Assembly (NCBI RefSeq): GCF_015319165.1
Contig: NZ_JADIVZ010000001.1
Location: 744,001-808,000, forward strand
Source: Nocardioides acrostichi
Lineage (GTDB): Bacteria > Actinomycetota > Actinomycetes > Propionibacteriales > Nocardioidaceae
Length of the DNA stretch: 64,000 nucleotides
Reading direction: 5' to 3'
This document shows, piece by piece, positions 17,166-25,681 of the stretch. Under the pieces are notes generated by a model, which was not told the origin of the DNA, searched no databases, and saw only the letters and a list, made by a program, of their open reading frames with translations. The position numbers and the translations under genes are program-made. The number at the start of each line of letters is the position of its first letter. The first letter of the stretch is position 1.

Positions 17166-18131
17166 TCACTCCTTGGTCGTGCCGAGGAGCGCGGCCATGC
17201 AGCCGAACAGCTCGGGGCCGGAGGGGGGCTCGGTCTCGGTCGTGAGCTCGCGATACACCGTGGCCACGTTGACGGCGAGACGCTCGGCCTCCGGCCACCC
17301 GGAGAACGAGCCGAGGTCGATGTCGGTCGCCGCCTCCAGCGAGGTCATGCCCGCCTCGAACCGCGGCACGGTCTCGTCGCGGACGAACTCCAGGTAGTCG
17401 ACCATCTCGCGGATCCGGGAGACCGCCGAGACGGGCCCGTGCCCGGGCACGGCGAGGTCGGCACCGAGATCGAGGATCCGCCGGCACGCTGCGACCCAGT
17501 TCTGCACGGGGCCCTCCCACATGATGGGCGTGCCGCCGGCGAACATGATGTCGCCGGTGTAGACGACGCGGTCGCGCTCGCAGTAGACGACCGTGTCGCC
17601 GCGGGTGTGTGCCGGACCCACGTCGACGAGCAGCACCTCGGTACCGCCGACCGAGACGACGTGCTCACCTGTGAAGGCGTGATCCGGATAGCGCGGCGTG
17701 ATGCCGGTGAAGTCGTAGCGACCGAAGATCGCGCGTCCGTAGTCGCCGACCGCGCCCGGGGCGGACACGAGTTCCTGGACGGTGCGGGGTCCGACCGCGT
17801 GCATATCCTCGACCGACCCCTGGGCCGCCACGATGGAGGCCTCCGGTGACACCAGCTCGTTGCCGAACCAGTGGTCGCCGTTGCCGTGGGTGTTGACGAC
17901 GTGGCGGATCGGCGCCTGCTCGGTGAGAACCGCCGTCGCCTCGAGCATCCGCCGGGTGTGCGCCAGGTCGAACAGCGTGTCCACGAGCAGAGACTCCGAC
18001 CCGCCCACGACGACACCGGCGTTGGACAGTCCCCACCCGCCGTCCGGCTGCACCCACGCGTAGGACCCGCCGCGGACCTGCTCCAGACGTGGCTCCTCAG
18101 GTGCCTCCGCTTTCGGCTGGGTGCGACTCAC
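17166..18131 (-). CDS. MBL-fold metallo-hydrolase with HxNxDH metal motif
   Basis: 321 aa from the GTG at 18131, which forms a GTGA overlap with the MFS stop. The metallo-beta-lactamase fold is shown by the motif NTHGNGDHWFGNE, then VDVGPAHTRGDTVVY and VPGHGPVS. The usual HxHxDH is HxNxDH here: the second metal ligand is Asn, a variant of some MBL subfamilies that may leave one metal site altered. Substrates of relatives are thioesters, lactones or esters. Position between a transporter and an FAH hydrolase suggests a role on a catabolic intermediate. Not a beta-lactamase on this evidence. Confidence 0.87.
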   Translation of the reverse strand: MSRTQPKAEAPEEPRLEQVRGGSYAWVQPDGGWGLSNAGVVVGGSESLLVDTLFDLAHTRRMLEATAVLTEQAPIRHVVNTHGNGDHWFGNELVSPEASIVAAQGSVEDMHAVGPRTVQELVSAPGAVGDYGRAIFGRYDFTGITPRYPDHAFTGEHVVSVGGTEVLLVDVGPAHTRGDTVVYCERDRVVYTGDIMFAGGTPIMWEGPVQNWVAACRRILDLGADLAVPGHGPVSAVSRIREMVDYLEFVRDETVPRFEAGMTSLEAATDIDLGSFSGWPEAERLAVNVATVYRELTTETEPPSGPELFGCMAALLGTTKE

Positions 18132-19819
18132 GGCTGGTCCAAGAAGGCGTCGTGGTGACGTCGCCCGCCGAGCAGGACCGCGGCGATCAGGGCCGCCACC
18201 AGGGCGGCGACGCCGCAGACCAGGTAGCCGACCGCGTAGGCGTTCGAGAGGGCGTGGAAGGCGACGTCCTTGAGGGGGTTGAACGCCTGGGTCTGACCGT
18301 TGGGCAGGGTGATCGTCCCGGGCACCGCGTTGGCGCCGAGCGGCCCCGAGCTCACCGCGCCGACAGCCTCCTCGAGCTCCGGCCTGGCCGCTGCCGGCGC
18401 GTGCTGAGGAGCCTGGTTGAACCCCTCCAGCGCCGCGCTGAGCTGAGGTGAGGCCGCGAGCTTCGCGGCGATCTCGTCGGCCGCCCGGGTCAGCGCGATG
18501 GCCCCAATCACCGCCGGTCCCAGCGTCAACCCGAAGTCGCGCAGCATGCTGGTCGCGCCACTGGCCATCCCTGCCTTGTTCGTCGGGACGCTGTTCACCG
18601 CGACCACCGTGATCGACGTGACGGCCAGCTTGAAGCCGACGCCGACGACCAGCAGGGGCACCGCGATGGCCGCGATCGAGAGGTGGGTCGCCGGGATGGC
18701 GGCGAGGACCAGGTCGCCGGCCCCGATGCATGCCATGCCTGCGGCGAGCACCCAGCCCGGGTTGTAGCGCTCGATCATCTTGGCGCTGACCGGGAAGAGC
18801 ACGACGCCCATGATGTTGAGGCACACGAAGCCGATCGACGTCTTCAACGGCGAGTAGCCCTGGATCGCCGAGAGTCGGATGCTGGTGGTGTACGCCGTGC
18901 CGAGGTAGGCGAACATCCCGATCACCGTGACGATCGCACTGGCCACGAAGATCCGGTTGCTGAACAGATCGAGCTGGATCAGCGGCCGGTCGGTGCGGCG
19001 CTCGACCAGCACGAACATCGCGAGGAAGACGGCCGCGACGACGAAGCCGGCCACGACCTTCGCCGACGCCCAGCCGTCGTCGGCGCCCTGGATCACGCCG
19101 AACAGCAGGGCGAACAGAGCGATGGCGATCGTGATCTGGCCTGGCCAGTCCAGGGACCGACCCTCGGGCGCCGAGGAGTCCTGCGCCAGCAGCAGCGTCA
19201 CCACCGTGCTGATCAGGGCCGCGACGGCCAGGGCGAGGAACGCGTAGCGCCAGGAGGCGTTGGGGCCACCCGAGTGGTGGGCACGAGCCAGCAGACCGCC
19301 GAGGAGGGGGGAGACGAAGCCCGCGCCGGTCAGCGCCGCGGCCCAGATGGAGATCGCCTTGGCGCGCGTGGCGACGTCATGGGTGCCTGCCGCGAGCATC
19401 GCGACCGACGTGGGCAAGATCGCGGCGGCGCCGATGCCGGCGATGCCCTGGCCGGTCCACAGCACCGCCACGCGGGCGCCGGTACTGGTGCCCGCGCCGG
19501 GGGTGAAGAAGGCGATCAGGGTGCCGATCACCATCAGGGCCGAACCGATCGCCAGCAGGCGCTTGCGGCCGAAGAGGTCGCCCAGGACGCCGAAGGTGAG
19601 CTCGAAGAGGGTCACCGGGACCAAGAACGCGTCCGAGATCCAGGTCAGCTGCGTCGACGAGGTGTTGAGATCGAGTTGGAAGAGGCCGTTGAGCACTGCC
19701 GGAATCGAGAGCCCGATCTGTGCGACGGCGACGGCGACGACCGCTGCGACCAGCGTGCCGTGCGTGAGATGCGAGCGACTCTCGAGGGTCGCCTGACCGG
19801 CGTCCGTGGTGTTCGTCAT
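18128..19819 (-). CDS. MFS transporter, DHA2 (14-TM) type
   Basis: 563 aa from ATG 19819 (MTNTTDAGQ); an in-frame ATG at 19837 would add six residues, and neither start has a strong ribosome-binding site. It has about 14 hydrophobic segments and the MFS motif GDLFGRKRLL between TM2 and TM3. A long extracytoplasmic stretch before the last helix (the region PQHAPAARPELEEAV) is common in drug-efflux-type DHA2 proteins. The promoter spacer holds three copies of the MarR-type palindrome, so expression is probably repressed by the adjacent MarR. It may export a toxic substrate or intermediate, or import the growth substrate. Confidence 0.92.
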   Translation of the reverse strand: MTNTTDAGQATLESRSHLTHGTLVAAVVAVAVAQIGLSIPAVLNGLFQLDLNTSSTQLTWISDAFLVPVTLFELTFGVLGDLFGRKRLLAIGSALMVIGTLIAFFTPGAGTSTGARVAVLWTGQGIAGIGAAAILPTSVAMLAAGTHDVATRAKAISIWAAALTGAGFVSPLLGGLLARAHHSGGPNASWRYAFLALAVAALISTVVTLLLAQDSSAPEGRSLDWPGQITIAIALFALLFGVIQGADDGWASAKVVAGFVVAAVFLAMFVLVERRTDRPLIQLDLFSNRIFVASAIVTVIGMFAYLGTAYTTSIRLSAIQGYSPLKTSIGFVCLNIMGVVLFPVSAKMIERYNPGWVLAAGMACIGAGDLVLAAIPATHLSIAAIAVPLLVVGVGFKLAVTSITVVAVNSVPTNKAGMASGATSMLRDFGLTLGPAVIGAIALTRAADEIAAKLAASPQLSAALEGFNQAPQHAPAAARPELEEAVGAVSSGPLGANAVPGTITLPNGQTQAFNPLKDVAFHALSNAYAVGYLVCGVAALVAALIAAVLLGGRRHHDAFLDQP

Positions 19820-19837
19820 GACTGTGAAGAAAACCAC

Positions 19838-19866
19838 ATCGGAAACCTGATGTACAGGTTTCCTGA
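19838..19866. promoter_or_regulatory. MarR operator pair before MFS gene
   Basis: GGAAACCTG at 19841-19849 and CAGGTTTCC at 19855-19863 form a perfect 9-bp inverted repeat with a 5-nt spacer. The right arm extends to ACAGG-TTT-CCTGA (19854-19866), a one-mismatch copy of the TCAGG-AAA-CCTGA operator seen at 19879 and 26500. It lies about 20-45 nt upstream of the MFS start, where a repressor would block transcription. Confidence 0.7.
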
Positions 19867-19878
19867 TGATTTTATTGG

Positions 19879-19891
19879 TCAGGAAACCTGA
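19879..19891. promoter_or_regulatory. MarR operator TCAGG-AAA-CCTGA overlapping marR stop
   Basis: A perfect 5-bp-arm palindrome (TCAGG/CCTGA, AAA centre) whose first bases are the stop codon of the MarR gene. The identical 13-mer recurs at 26500-26512. A TAAAAT -10-like hexamer (minus strand, 19869-19874) lies between this copy and the operator pair at 19838. Confidence 0.75.
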
Positions 19892-20358
19892 TCTTCGGCA
19901 GCGGCTGCCGCAGCGGCCAGCGACTCACGGCACGACACGACCGCCGAGCGCAGCGCCTGGGCCTGCGTGCGGGTCAGCCCGGCGAGCATCTGGCTCTCCA
20001 GGGCGGCCACCTCGCTGCGGAAGGTGTCGAGGAGGGCCTGGCCCTTGTCGGTGAGAGCCAGGACGAGGCGACGCCGGTCGGCCGGGTCGCGGTGCCGCTC
20101 GATCAGGCCGCGCTCGTGGAGCGTCGTGACCATCTCGGCCATGCTCTGCGCGGTGACGAAGGAGTTCCTGGCCAGGTGTGCCGAGGTCAGGTCGGGGTGT
20201 CGCTCCAGGACGGTCAGGGCGGTGTACTGCAGGGCGGTGAGCCCGGCCGGTCGGACCATGTCGTCGAGTCGGGCCCGCACCGCGAGCTCGACCTGCTTCA
20301 TCAGGTACAGCAGCGTCGGGGGCTCGGGGGAGGACTCGGTCGTTCCTCGTTGCGCCAT
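19879..20358 (-). CDS. MarR-family transcriptional regulator
   Basis: 159 aa with the MarR winged-helix layout: a dimerisation N-terminus (LLYLMKQVELAVRARLD), recognition region (TSAHLARNSFVTAQSMAEMVTTL), then the wing RHRDPADRRRLVLALTDKG, and a long alanine-rich C-terminal helix. It probably represses the flanking genes and is released by an aromatic or CoA-ester ligand. It lies 31 nt after the amidohydrolase gene on the same strand, so it may be co-transcribed from the 26481 promoter and autoregulated. Its probable operator is found before the MFS gene and before the crotonase gene. Confidence 0.93.
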   Translation of the reverse strand: MAQRGTTESSPEPPTLLYLMKQVELAVRARLDDMVRPAGLTALQYTALTVLERHPDLTSAHLARNSFVTAQSMAEMVTTLHERGLIERHRDPADRRRLVLALTDKGQALLDTFRSEVAALESQMLAGLTRTQAQALRSAVVSCRESLAAAAAAAEDQVS

Positions 20359-20389
20359 GTCCTCACCATCGCCGTGTGCGTCCAGAACC

Positions 20390-21277
20390 TCACGCCAACC
20401 CGAGGATCCGCGCGGCGGTGCCCTTGAGGATAGCTGGCAGGTGCCCGGGGGGTACGCCGAGCTGGGCGAAGTCGTCGAGCCACCGCTCCGGGGTGATCAA
20501 GGGGTAGTCACTGCCGAACAGGACCTTGTCGCGCAGGATCCCGGAGGCCGCGCGGACCAGCTCCGGTGGGAAGTACCTCGGTCGCCAGCCGGAGAGGTCG
20601 ATGAAGACGTTCGCCTTGTGCGTCGCCATCGAGATCGCCTCCTCCTGCCAGGGGACGGAGGGATGGGCCAGGATCACCGTCAGGCCGGGGAAGTCCGCAG
20701 CCACGTCGTCGAGCAGCAGCGGGTTGGAGTAGCGCAGCTTGATGCCGCGCCCTCCGGGCAGACCCGCACCGATGCCGTTCTGGCCGGTGTGGAAGAGGGC
20801 GGGCACGCCCAGCTCCTCGATCGTGGCCCACAAGGAAGCGAAGGCCGGGTCGTCGGGCGAGAAGGCCTGAAGGCTCGGATGGAACTTGAAGCCCCGCACG
20901 CCGTACTCCTCGACCAGCCGGCGAGCCCGAGTCGCCGCAGCGTGCCCTTGGTGGGGGTCGACGGAGCCGAAGGGGATCAGCACGTCGGCGTGCTGAGCCG
21001 TCTGCTCGGCGATCTCCTCGCTCGAGAGGCCGGGGTGACCGGTGGCGGTGGTGGCGTCGACGGTGAACACCACCGCGGCCATGCCGGCCTCGCGATACCG
21101 GGCGGCCAACGCGGGCACGTCGGGGGTGCGGCTCTCGCCGGAGCGGAAGTACGCCGCGGAGGCCGCCATCAGCTCCTCGTCGAGGGAGAGGTGCCCGTGC
21201 TCGTCGCTCTCGACGTGGACGTGGACGTCGAGGGCGGTGATCGCCTCGAGGTCGATGGCCGGCTCGTAGCGTGTCAT
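20390..21277 (-). CDS. Amidohydrolase-2 family protein (ACMSD/decarboxylase-like)
   Basis: 295 aa starting at ATG 21277 behind a GAGAGGAG ribosome-binding site; the ATG overlaps the ligase stop (ATGA). The TIM-barrel metal site is suggested by the N-terminal LDVHVHVES (HxH), RGFKFHPSLQ, ALFHTGQ, VILAHPSVPW and the late FGSDYPLITPERW. This family includes decarboxylases such as ACMSD and 2,6-dihydroxybenzoate decarboxylase, and also hydrolases of cyclic carboxylates. It probably acts early on the imported substrate or decarboxylates an intermediate. Amidase activity should not be assumed from the family name. Confidence 0.88.
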   Translation of the reverse strand: MTRYEPAIDLEAITALDVHVHVESDEHGHLSLDEELMAASAAYFRSGESRTPDVPALAARYREAGMAAVVFTVDATTATGHPGLSSEEIAEQTAQHADVLIPFGSVDPHQGHAAATRARRLVEEYGVRGFKFHPSLQAFSPDDPAFASLWATIEELGVPALFHTGQNGIGAGLPGGRGIKLRYSNPLLLDDVAADFPGLTVILAHPSVPWQEEAISMATHKANVFIDLSGWRPRYFPPELVRAASGILRDKVLFGSDYPLITPERWLDDFAQLGVPPGHLPAILKGTAARILGLA

Positions 21278-22782
21278 CCGTGCTCCTCTCGAACGCGCGT
21301 CTTCAGCAGCTTGCCGGACGCGTTGTGCGGTAGTTCGGCGACCACGACGATCGACCGGGGGATCTTGTACCGGGCGAGACGACCGTCCAGATGGCTCAGC
21401 AGTTCGCCCTCGGTGGCGTCGTGACCCTCGGTCAGGACGATCACCGCGCGACCGACCTCGCCCCACGTGTCGTCGGGAACGCCGATGACCGCGCACTCGG
21501 CGACGGCCGGGTGGGTGTGCAACGCCTGCTCGACCTCGGCGGGGTAGACGTTCTCACCGCCCGAGATGAACATGTCCTTGACCCGGTCGACGATGCGTAG
21601 GTAGCCCTCCGCGTCGCGGACCGCGAGATCTCCGGTGTGCAGCCAGCCCCGCTCGATCGCGGCCGCGGTGGCGTCCGGGTCGCGCCAGTAGCCCGGTGTC
21701 ACATGGGGGCCCGACACCACGACCTCCCCGGCCTCCCCGTCGGAGGTGGTCGTCTGGTCCGGGCGGACCACGCGCACGTCGCTGAAGAAGCAGGCGGTGC
21801 CGGCGGAGCCCAGCTTGCGGACGCCGTCGGCGCTGCGCAGCATGGTGACGCCGGGGGAGGCCTCCGTGAGGCCGTAGCCCTGGGTGATCACGACCCCGCG
21901 GTCGAGCCAGGTGTGCAGCAGCGTCTCGGGGATCGGTGCCCCGCCGCTGAGAGCGCTGCGCAGCGTGCTCAAGTCGGCTGAATCGAACGTCGAAGTCGCC
22001 GCCAGCGCGAGGTACATCGAGGTGACCCCGAACAGCAGCGTCACCCGCTCCCTCTCGATCAGCTCGATGGCCCGGGCCGGGTCGAACTTGGCCTCCAGTA
22101 ACGCCGTGCCGCCCTTGAGGATCGTGGGCAGGAGCACCTGGTTCAGGGCTGCGGTGTGGAAGAGGGGTGCGGTCACCAGGGCCACCTCGGCGCTGCCGAG
22201 GTCGACGTCGACCAGGAGGTTGTAGACGTTCCACACGATGTTGCCGTGGGTCAGCATCACGCCCTTGGGGCGCCCGCTGGTGCCGGAGGTGTACTGGATC
22301 ATGAACAGGTCGTCGAGGCCGACGGGCTCGTCGAGACCGACGTCGTCGGGTGCCCCGAGAAGATCCCGCAGGCCCCTGCCGGCGGCTCGGGTGAACCGGT
22401 GGTGGCCGGAGGGGTCGTCGAGCACGTCGAGCCCCCGGAGGGCGTCGGCGAAGACGTCCTCCCAGATCAGCAGTCGAGCTCCGCTGTCCCTCAAGACGTG
22501 GTCGAGCTCGGGCGGCGCGAGGCGCGTGTTCACCGGCAGGAACACCGCGCCCAGGCGGGCTGCCGCGAACATCGTGGTGACCAGCTCGACCGAGTTCAGG
22601 CCGAGGAAGGCGACCCGGTCGCCGCGCTCGACGCCGCGTGCACGCAGGCCCGCGGCGAGACGGTCGGAGAGGGCGGCCAGCTCGGCGTACGTCGTCACCG
22701 TGCCGTCTTGGACCAGGGCCGCGCGATCGGGGGTCATCCGGGCCCGGCGGACCGGCCAGGAGCCGATGCCCTGATCCCTCAC
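21274..22782 (-). CDS. AMP-dependent acyl-CoA synthetase (fatty-acid/aryl type)
   Basis: 502 aa from the GTG at 22782 (GTGA overlap with the upstream dehydrogenase). ANL motifs: MIQYTSGTSGRPKGVMLTH, QGYGLTEASPG, GWLHTGDLAVRD, DRVKDMFISGGENVYP and the C-terminal lysine loop LPHNASGKLLKTRV. The enzyme forms an acyl-CoA from a free acid, ATP and CoA. It is the second CoA ligase in this operon besides the acetoacetyl-CoA-synthetase-like one, so the pathway may contain two activation steps or two branches. The acid substrate is not predictable. Confidence 0.92.
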   Translation of the reverse strand: MRDQGIGSWPVRRARMTPDRAALVQDGTVTTYAELAALSDRLAAGLRARGVERGDRVAFLGLNSVELVTTMFAAARLGAVFLPVNTRLAPPELDHVLRDSGARLLIWEDVFADALRGLDVLDDPSGHHRFTRAAGRGLRDLLGAPDDVGLDEPVGLDDLFMIQYTSGTSGRPKGVMLTHGNIVWNVYNLLVDVDLGSAEVALVTAPLFHTAALNQVLLPTILKGGTALLEAKFDPARAIELIERERVTLLFGVTSMYLALAATSTFDSADLSTLRSALSGGAPIPETLLHTWLDRGVVITQGYGLTEASPGVTMLRSADGVRKLGSAGTACFFSDVRVVRPDQTTTSDGEAGEVVVSGPHVTPGYWRDPDATAAAIERGWLHTGDLAVRDAEGYLRIVDRVKDMFISGGENVYPAEVEQALHTHPAVAECAVIGVPDDTWGEVGRAVIVLTEGHDATEGELLSHLDGRLARYKIPRSIVVVAELPHNASGKLLKTRVREEHG

Positions 22783-23720
22783 GACTCCTCCTGTGGATCG
22801 AGCCCGGCCTGGCGCTTGAGCTCCAGCAGGGCCAGCAGGGCCTGGTCGCGACGTCCGCGGATCTCTTCGTCGCGTCCCTCCAGCTCGGTCGCGACACCGT
22901 CGACGAGCCGATCCACCAGATCCGGGGTCAGGTCGGGGTCGCCCAGGGCGTGCCACCAGTCGACCATCGGCGGGCCGAGGTGCTCGAGCACGTGACCGAG
23001 TCCTCCCGGTCCGCCGGAGAGATGCTGGGTCGCGATCGGTCCCAGCAGTGCCCACCGCAGGCCGGGACCGGACGCCACCGCGGCGTCGAGGTCGGCGACC
23101 GAGACGGCGCCGGTGCCGACGAGGTGGTACGCCTCGCGCCACAGGGCCGCCTGGAGGCGGTTGACCACGTGTCCGGGCAGCTCGGCCCGCACGTGGATCG
23201 GACGGCGGCCCAGCCGGCGCATGGCGGCCATCGCGCTCTCGACGGTCTCGGGGGAGGTCGCCCGCCCGCCCACCACCTCGACGAGCGGCACCAGGTGCGG
23301 CGGGTTGAACGGGTGCGTGACCACGACCCGCTCGGGGTGGCGACACCCGCCTTGGAACGCGCTCGGGCCGAAGCCGGAGGAGCTGCTGGCCAGCAGCACG
23401 TCGGGTGGCGCGGCGTCGTCGAGGGCACAGAACAGGTCGCGCTTGAGGTCCAGCCGCTCCGGGCCGGCCTCGATGACGAGGTCCGCGGCGGCGACGGCCG
23501 CCCGCGGCTCCGGCTCGAAGGTCAGGCCCGGCAGCCGGTCCTCGGCACCGAGCGCGGTCAGGTGTCGGGCGACCTCGCCACGCAGGCGCTCGGCGGCCCC
23601 CGGTGCCGGGTCGGTGGCGATCACCTCGAGATCGCGCGCCAGCGCGAGAGCCGCCCAGCTGCGGCCGATCGACCCGGTGCCGACGACGGTGACCTTGCGC
23701 AGCTCCTCGACCGGTCTCAC
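22779..23720 (-). CDS. 3-hydroxy acid dehydrogenase, lambda-crystallin / carnitine dehydrogenase-like
   Basis: 313 aa from the GTG at 23720 (GTGA overlap). The N-terminal NAD-binding fold reads VTVVGTGSIGRSWAALAL; GxxGRSWA resembles lambda-crystallin/L-gulonate 3-dehydrogenase and carnitine 3-dehydrogenase more than classic FadB-type enzymes. The catalytic histidine region is VVVTHPFNPPHLVPLVEVV and the helical C-terminal domain has PGHVVNRLQAALWREA. Such enzymes oxidise free 3-hydroxy acids or 3-hydroxyacyl-CoAs to the 3-oxo form. The neighbouring acetoacetyl-CoA-synthetase-like gene would activate a 3-oxo acid, so free-acid oxidation first is attractive (inference). Confidence 0.85.
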   Translation of the reverse strand: MRPVEELRKVTVVGTGSIGRSWAALALARDLEVIATDPAPGAAERLRGEVARHLTALGAEDRLPGLTFEPEPRAAVAAADLVIEAGPERLDLKRDLFCALDDAAPPDVLLASSSSGFGPSAFQGGCRHPERVVVTHPFNPPHLVPLVEVVGGRATSPETVESAMAAMRRLGRRPIHVRAELPGHVVNRLQAALWREAYHLVGTGAVSVADLDAAVASGPGLRWALLGPIATQHLSGGPGGLGHVLEHLGPPMVDWWHALGDPDLTPDLVDRLVDGVATELEGRDEEIRGRRDQALLALLELKRQAGLDPQEES

Positions 23721-25681
23721 GCGTCTGCTCCCGGCCACTCGCGGGCGAGCTGCGTGTAGGCATCCAGCGACGAGGGGTCGGTCAGGTTGTCGGGGCTGGC
23801 GACCTCGGTGGCGTCGACGCCTTGGAGGATGCGCTTGACCGGTAGCTCGAGCTTCTTGCCGGTGAGGGTGCGCGGCACCGACGGCACGGCGACGATGCGG
23901 TCGGGCACGTGGCGAGGCGACAGCCCGGTGCGCAGCTCGGTGCGCAGCCGGGCCTCCAGGCCGGTGTCGAGCCGGACTCCGGTCGACGGCACCACGAAGA
24001 GCACCAGCTCGCCATTGCCGCCCGCGGTGTCCTCGAGGTGGACGACGAGACTGTCGGCGATCTCGTCGAGCTCCTCGACCACGCGATAGAACTCGGCGGT
24101 CCCGAGCCGGACCCCGCCGCGGTTGAGGGTGGCATCCGAGCGCCCGGTGACCCGGCAGCTGCCGTCGGCCTCGAAGACGATCCAGTCGCCGTGCCGCCAG
24201 ATGCCGGGATACGCATCGAAGTACGACGCGTGCAGGCGTGAGCCGTCGTCGCCCCACAGCCCCACGGGCATCGAGGGCATCGGCGCGGTGATGACCAGCT
24301 CCCCGGGTTCGCCGACGACGGCGTGCCCGGCCTCGTCGAAGGCGTGCACGTCGACGCCGAGCCCGCGGCCCGAGATCAGGCCGGCGCGCACCGGGAGAAG
24401 AGGATTGTTCTGCACGAGTCCGCTGCACACATCGGTGCCGCCGCTGCCGACGTTCAGCTGTACCCGCGACCCGAGCCGGTCCCTGACCCAGGCGTAGCCC
24501 TCCGGGGGGAGGGGCGAGCCTGCCGAACCGATGGTGCGAAGCCGCGCGGGCCGGCCCGGGTCCAGGCCTGCGGCGCGGCAGGCCATCAGGAAGCCTGGAC
24601 TCGCCCCCATCATCGTCGCCCCGGTCTCCTCGGCCAGGCGCCACTGCCAGCCGAGGTCCGGGAAGCCCGGGTCGCCGTCGATCATCACGACGCCGGCACC
24701 GACCAGCAGCGCCGACACCAGGGCGTTCCACATCATCCACGAGGTCGTCGTGTACCACAGCAGCACGTCGCCGCGCCCGAGATCCCAGGAGAGGGCGTGG
24801 TTCTTCAGGTGCTCGAGCAGGATGCCGCCGTGGCCGTGCACGATGGCCTTGGGCCGCCCCGTCGTACCGGACGAGAACAGCACGACGAGGGGGTGGTCGA
24901 ACGGGACGGGCTCGAAGCCCGGATCGGGCCGGGCGGCGGCCAGCAGCGCCGGCCAGGAGGCGGCGTCGGGAACCCGCCAGGGGCCGTACTCGATGTCGAC
25001 GACGCCGCGCACGCTCGGCAGCGCCGCGCGGATCCGCTCCACCTCCTCGAGCCGGCTGATGTCCTTGGCCCCGTAGACGTAGCCGCCGGCCACCAGCAAG
25101 ACGGCCGGCTCGACCTGCTGCAACCGGTCGAGGACGCTGTGCACGCCGAGCTCGCTGGCGCAGCTGGTCCAGACGGCGCCGAGACTGGCCGCGGCCAGGA
25201 AGGCGATGAGCGTCTCGGGGACGTTGGGGAGGTAGCCGGCCACGACGTCGCCGCGTCCGACGCCCAGGCCGGTCAGGACGTTACGAGCGCGGGCGACCAG
25301 GGCGGCCAGCTCGGTGAACGTCAGGTCCAGATCCTCCCGGGTCTGGGAGCGGCCGCGCACCGCGACGCCGTCGCCGGTCGCTGCCAGGGCATGCTCCGCG
25401 TAGTTGACCAAGGCCCCGGGGAACCACACGGCGCCGGGCATCCCCGCCTCCGCGAGGACTGCCGTGTAGGCGCCGTGGTCCCGCACGCCGCACCAGGTCC
25501 AGACCGCCTCCCAGAACGCCTCGAGGTCGTCGACCGACCACCGCCAGAGTTCCTCGTGGGTCGTGGTCTCGGGGCCGCCGTTCTCGGCGACCCAGCGCAT
25601 GAAGGCTCCGACCCGCGTCGTCTCCAAGGCGTCGTTCGGTGGGGTCCACGTGACATCCCCGAGTGCGGCTGCCGCTCTCAC
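23717..25681 (-). CDS. Acetoacetate--CoA ligase-like acyl-CoA synthetase
   Basis: 654 aa, the usual length of acetoacetyl-CoA synthetases (about 650). The GTG at 25681 gives the GTGA overlap with the crotonase stop. The family N-terminus (VAENGGPETTTHEELWRWS; AVWFPGALVNYAEHAL), the P-loop FSSGTTGRPKAIVHGHGG, WTSC..ELGVHSVLDR, GSGGTDVCSG, and the C-terminal TLTGKKLELPVKRIL with the catalytic lysine are all recognisable. It activates acetoacetate or another 3-oxo acid to its CoA ester. With the 3-hydroxyacid dehydrogenase next to it, the pair could convert a 3-hydroxy acid to a 3-oxoacyl-CoA. Substrate range beyond acetoacetate is open. Confidence 0.93.
   Translation of the reverse strand: MRAAAALGDVTWTPPNDALETTRVGAFMRWVAENGGPETTTHEELWRWSVDDLEAFWEAVWTWCGVRDHGAYTAVLAEAGMPGAVWFPGALVNYAEHALAATGDGVAVRGRSQTREDLDLTFTELAALVARARNVLTGLGVGRGDVVAGYLPNVPETLIAFLAAASLGAVWTSCASELGVHSVLDRLQQVEPAVLLVAGGYVYGAKDISRLEEVERIRAALPSVRGVVDIEYGPWRVPDAASWPALLAAARPDPGFEPVPFDHPLVVLFSSGTTGRPKAIVHGHGGILLEHLKNHALSWDLGRGDVLLWYTTTSWMMWNALVSALLVGAGVVMIDGDPGFPDLGWQWRLAEETGATMMGASPGFLMACRAAGLDPGRPARLRTIGSAGSPLPPEGYAWVRDRLGSRVQLNVGSGGTDVCSGLVQNNPLLPVRAGLISGRGLGVDVHAFDEAGHAVVGEPGELVITAPMPSMPVGLWGDDGSRLHASYFDAYPGIWRHGDWIVFEADGSCRVTGRSDATLNRGGVRLGTAEFYRVVEELDEIADSLVVHLEDTAGGNGELVLFVVPSTGVRLDTGLEARLRTELRTGLSPRHVPDRIVAVPSVPRTLTGKKLELPVKRILQGVDATEVASPDNLTDPSSLDAYTQLAREWPGADA

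Noticed and set aside
17166..18131. Metallo-beta-lactamase resistance gene
   Set aside because: Only the fold is shared; catabolic context and HxNxDH motif argue against it.
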